Origin: an uncultured Phocaeicola sp.
GTDB lineage: Bacteria > Bacteroidota > Bacteroidia > Bacteroidales > Bacteroidaceae
Direction: 5' to 3'
Assembly: GCA_944320845.1 (NCBI GenBank)
Contig: CALUJA010000018.1
Location: 1 to 64,000 of the forward strand
Length of the DNA stretch: 64,000 bases
A program made the translations under genes and the position numbers. Below are positions 62,831 to 64,000 of the stretch, in pieces (position 1 is the stretch's first letter; each line of letters begins with the position of its first letter). The notes beneath the pieces were generated by a model that was not told the DNA's origin, ran no database searches, and saw only the letters and a program-made list of their open reading frames with translations.

Positions 62831-63350
62831 ATAAATATACTAATGAATTTCTCTTCTTCCTTTTTTAGGAAAACTATAGAAATAACAATTGTCTTTTACA
62901 AACTACTTAGTGGAAATTGAAATTTTTTAAGAAAAAAGTGGGTTTGGACCAATCGCTTTTTTGTCTTGACGGCATATCCGTTTGTTTTATAAGAATATGG
63001 GAAGAGCCGGAAATGGGTTTCTTTTCCGCCCGAGCGACGGGAAATGTAGGAAAAGCACGCAGGAAAATTTTTTTCTGAATGCCTTCCTGCATGGTTCCCT
63101 CCCTGCATAACTGGTTTGAACAGAGCTTTTTGCCTGAAAATGTAAGGATGTAGCGAGATTTGCAAAAACTTTATGCAGGACGGATAGGAGGAAAGCTCGT
63201 GTTTGCTCCGGTGAAAAGTGATTGTCCTCTTTTCAATAAAAAGTTTTGCTACGGATAGTGCCTGGCGTCTGACGGCATGTATGAAGGTTGGTGTCCGACA
63301 GGCGGTGTCGGCGGGCGGATGATAAGCAGGCTTTGCCGGTTGAGAAGATT

Positions 63351-63396
63351 GCTTTAAGGCATTCGGACGGGAAAGCCTTAAAGCAGCCTTTTTTAT
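63351..63396 (+). terminator. Intrinsic terminator with no gene upstream
   Basis: A perfect 10-bp stem GCTTTAAGGC/GCCTTAAAGC (63351-63360 with 63375-63384) with a 14-base loop, followed by AGCC and a run of six T. It points rightwards, 90 bases before the sigma gene, yet no annotated gene ends there. It could end a small RNA. Confidence 0.6.
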
Positions 63397-63416
63397 CGAA
63401 AAAAACAAGCTTGTGT

Positions 63417-63446
63417 TTTGTATGTATAAAGGAATTGTTACATTTG
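63417..63446 (+). promoter_or_regulatory. Promoter of the ECF sigma gene
   Basis: TTTG (63417-63420) and TACATTTG (63439-63446) are 18 bases apart, 32 bases before the start codon, a near-consensus housekeeping promoter. Confidence 0.65.
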
Positions 63447-63477
63447 CAGAACCTTGTGCAATATAAAAGAGCTGTTG

Positions 63478-64000
63478 ATGGAAGAAACGTTTGAAACGAC
63501 ATATAAAGCCTTGTTCCGAAAATACTATGCCGGACTTTTGTTTTATGCCATACGCCTTGTGGGGGAAGAAGAGGCGGAGGATGTCGTGCAGGATGTCTTC
63601 TTGGAATTGTGGCGCCGCCGTGAGCATATCGAAGCAGGCGAGCAGATTCAGGCGTTTCTTTACCGTTCCGTCTATACGAAAGCTTTGAACTGTTTGAAGC
63701 ATCGTGCCATTGTGGACAACTACAATGCAGAAGAGGAGGCTTTTTATCAGAAGCGTCTGGAGTTTTATCAGCCGGATCATTCGGATGTCATCCGCCGGAT
63801 AGAGAACCAGGAACTGTGCCGTGAAATTCACGAAGCCATCAACGAACTGCCGGACAAGTGCAGGGAAGTCTTTAAGCTCAGCTATCTGCATGATATGAAA
63901 AACAAGGATATAGCCGATGTGATGAATGTTTCTTTACGTACGGTAGAAGCCCATATGTATAAGGCGCTGAAATTTTTGCGTAAGCGTCTCGGGCATTTGT
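63478..64000 (+). CDS. ECF (FecI-like) RNA polymerase sigma-70 factor, C terminus cut by window edge
   Basis: The frame from ATG at 63478 stays open to the end of the window (174 codons). Sigma region 2 is readable at about residues 8-75 (AEDVVQDVFLELWRRR) and region 4 at about 120-172 (INELPDKCREVFKLSYLHDM, then the HTH ADVMNVSLRTVEAHMYKALK). Nearly the whole protein is present. In Bacteroides such sigma factors act with a FecR-type anti-sigma and an STN-containing SusC; here susCD is divergent rather than downstream. The anti-sigma gene is expected just outside the window. Confidence 0.95.
   Translation, partial: MEETFETTYKALFRKYYAGLLFYAIRLVGEEEAEDVVQDVFLELWRRREHIEAGEQIQAFLYRSVYTKALNCLKHRAIVDNYNAEEEAFYQKRLEFYQPDHSDVIRRIENQELCREIHEAINELPDKCREVFKLSYLHDMKNKDIADVMNVSLRTVEAHMYKALKFLRKRLGHL

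Larger units (their letters stand above)
62831..63477. other. 647-base divergent intergenic region, susC to ECF sigma
   Basis: Contains no convincing protein gene. Noted elements: GCAGGAA/TTCCTGC (63059-63065 with 63084-63090); CCTGCATAA (63102-63110) with its complement TTATGCAGG (63171-63179), so that the CCTGCAT core occurs three times (also at 63086-63092); and the terminator-like hairpin at 63351-63390. The first half is probably the susC leader and promoter. The plus-strand hairpin hints at an untranslated RNA ending near 63390. Confidence 0.45.

Noticed and set aside
62896-63891. 331-codon minus-strand frame across the susC/sigma intergenic region
   Set aside because: Runs antisense through the sigma gene, whose frame has clear region 2 and region 4 motifs; no domain found in the antisense frame.
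1-64000. CRISPR array, insertion sequence, integrase or prophage
   Set aside because: No regularly spaced repeats, transposase, integrase, terminal inverted repeats or phage genes were seen anywhere in the window.

Overview
The window is chromosomal DNA from a member of the Bacteroidales, most likely a Bacteroides/Phocaeicola-type gut bacterium. The evidence is a SusC/SusD pair with a divergent ECF sigma factor, many -7 boxes of the form TAnnTTTG (the Bacteroides promoter element), few Shine-Dalgarno sequences, Bacteroidetes-specific families (DUF4290, DUF3332, short Crp/Fnr regulators, TonB receptors with a carboxypeptidase-like N-terminal domain) and gene orders such as rimP-nusA-infB-cvpA-sufBCDS and tsaB-DUF4290-murA-rimM-M23-dxr-rseP. 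Species cannot be fixed from sequence reading alone. I saw no insertion sequence, prophage, CRISPR array or rRNA.

Layout. 1-72: partial tRNA-Val. 637-4610: tripartite drug efflux operon (TolC, HlyD/EmrA, MFS/EmrB). 4793-9278: divergent trpS and carB. 9379-11427: LysM protein and coiled-coil lipoprotein. 11645-21769 (minus): rimP-nusA-infB-cvpA-sufB-sufC-sufD-sufS, joining translation factors to iron-sulfur assembly. 22062-29095: nadK facing pdxJ-exbB-exbD-tonB-DJ1-ispD-recG. 29142-34283: menA, a lipoprotein phosphoesterase, and yicC-gmk-small membrane protein-nadD, then a threonine aldolase. 34284-36052: DUF4405 membrane protein, a frameshifted Crp/Fnr gene and a possible dispersed repeat. 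36053-38418: DedA, PhoU-like and Pit phosphate transporter. 38499-45056: tsaB to rseP housekeeping operon. 45354-47795: dipeptidyl peptidase. 47879-54523: a TonB receptor surrounded by three secreted phosphatases. 54717-57096: DUF3332 lipoprotein and an MFS transporter. 57549-64000: SusD, SusC with STN domain, and the start of an ECF sigma gene.

The most interesting part is 47879-54523. Two calcineurin-like phosphoesterases, a histidine acid phosphatase and a stand-alone TonB receptor sit together. The receptor promoter carries three 7-base direct repeats with an 11-bp period (like TTGTAAC-N4-TTGTAAT-N4-TTGTTAC), which is the layout of PhoB/PhoP boxes, and a two-copy version lies upstream of the histidine phosphatase. 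I infer a phosphate-starvation scavenging locus for phosphorylated organics. Other points: MurA has Asp in place of the fosfomycin-target Cys, the M23 peptidase has Tyr in place of the first His of HxH, a Crp/Fnr gene is split by a frameshift with an ATGA junction, and a 22-bp perfect palindrome follows sufS.
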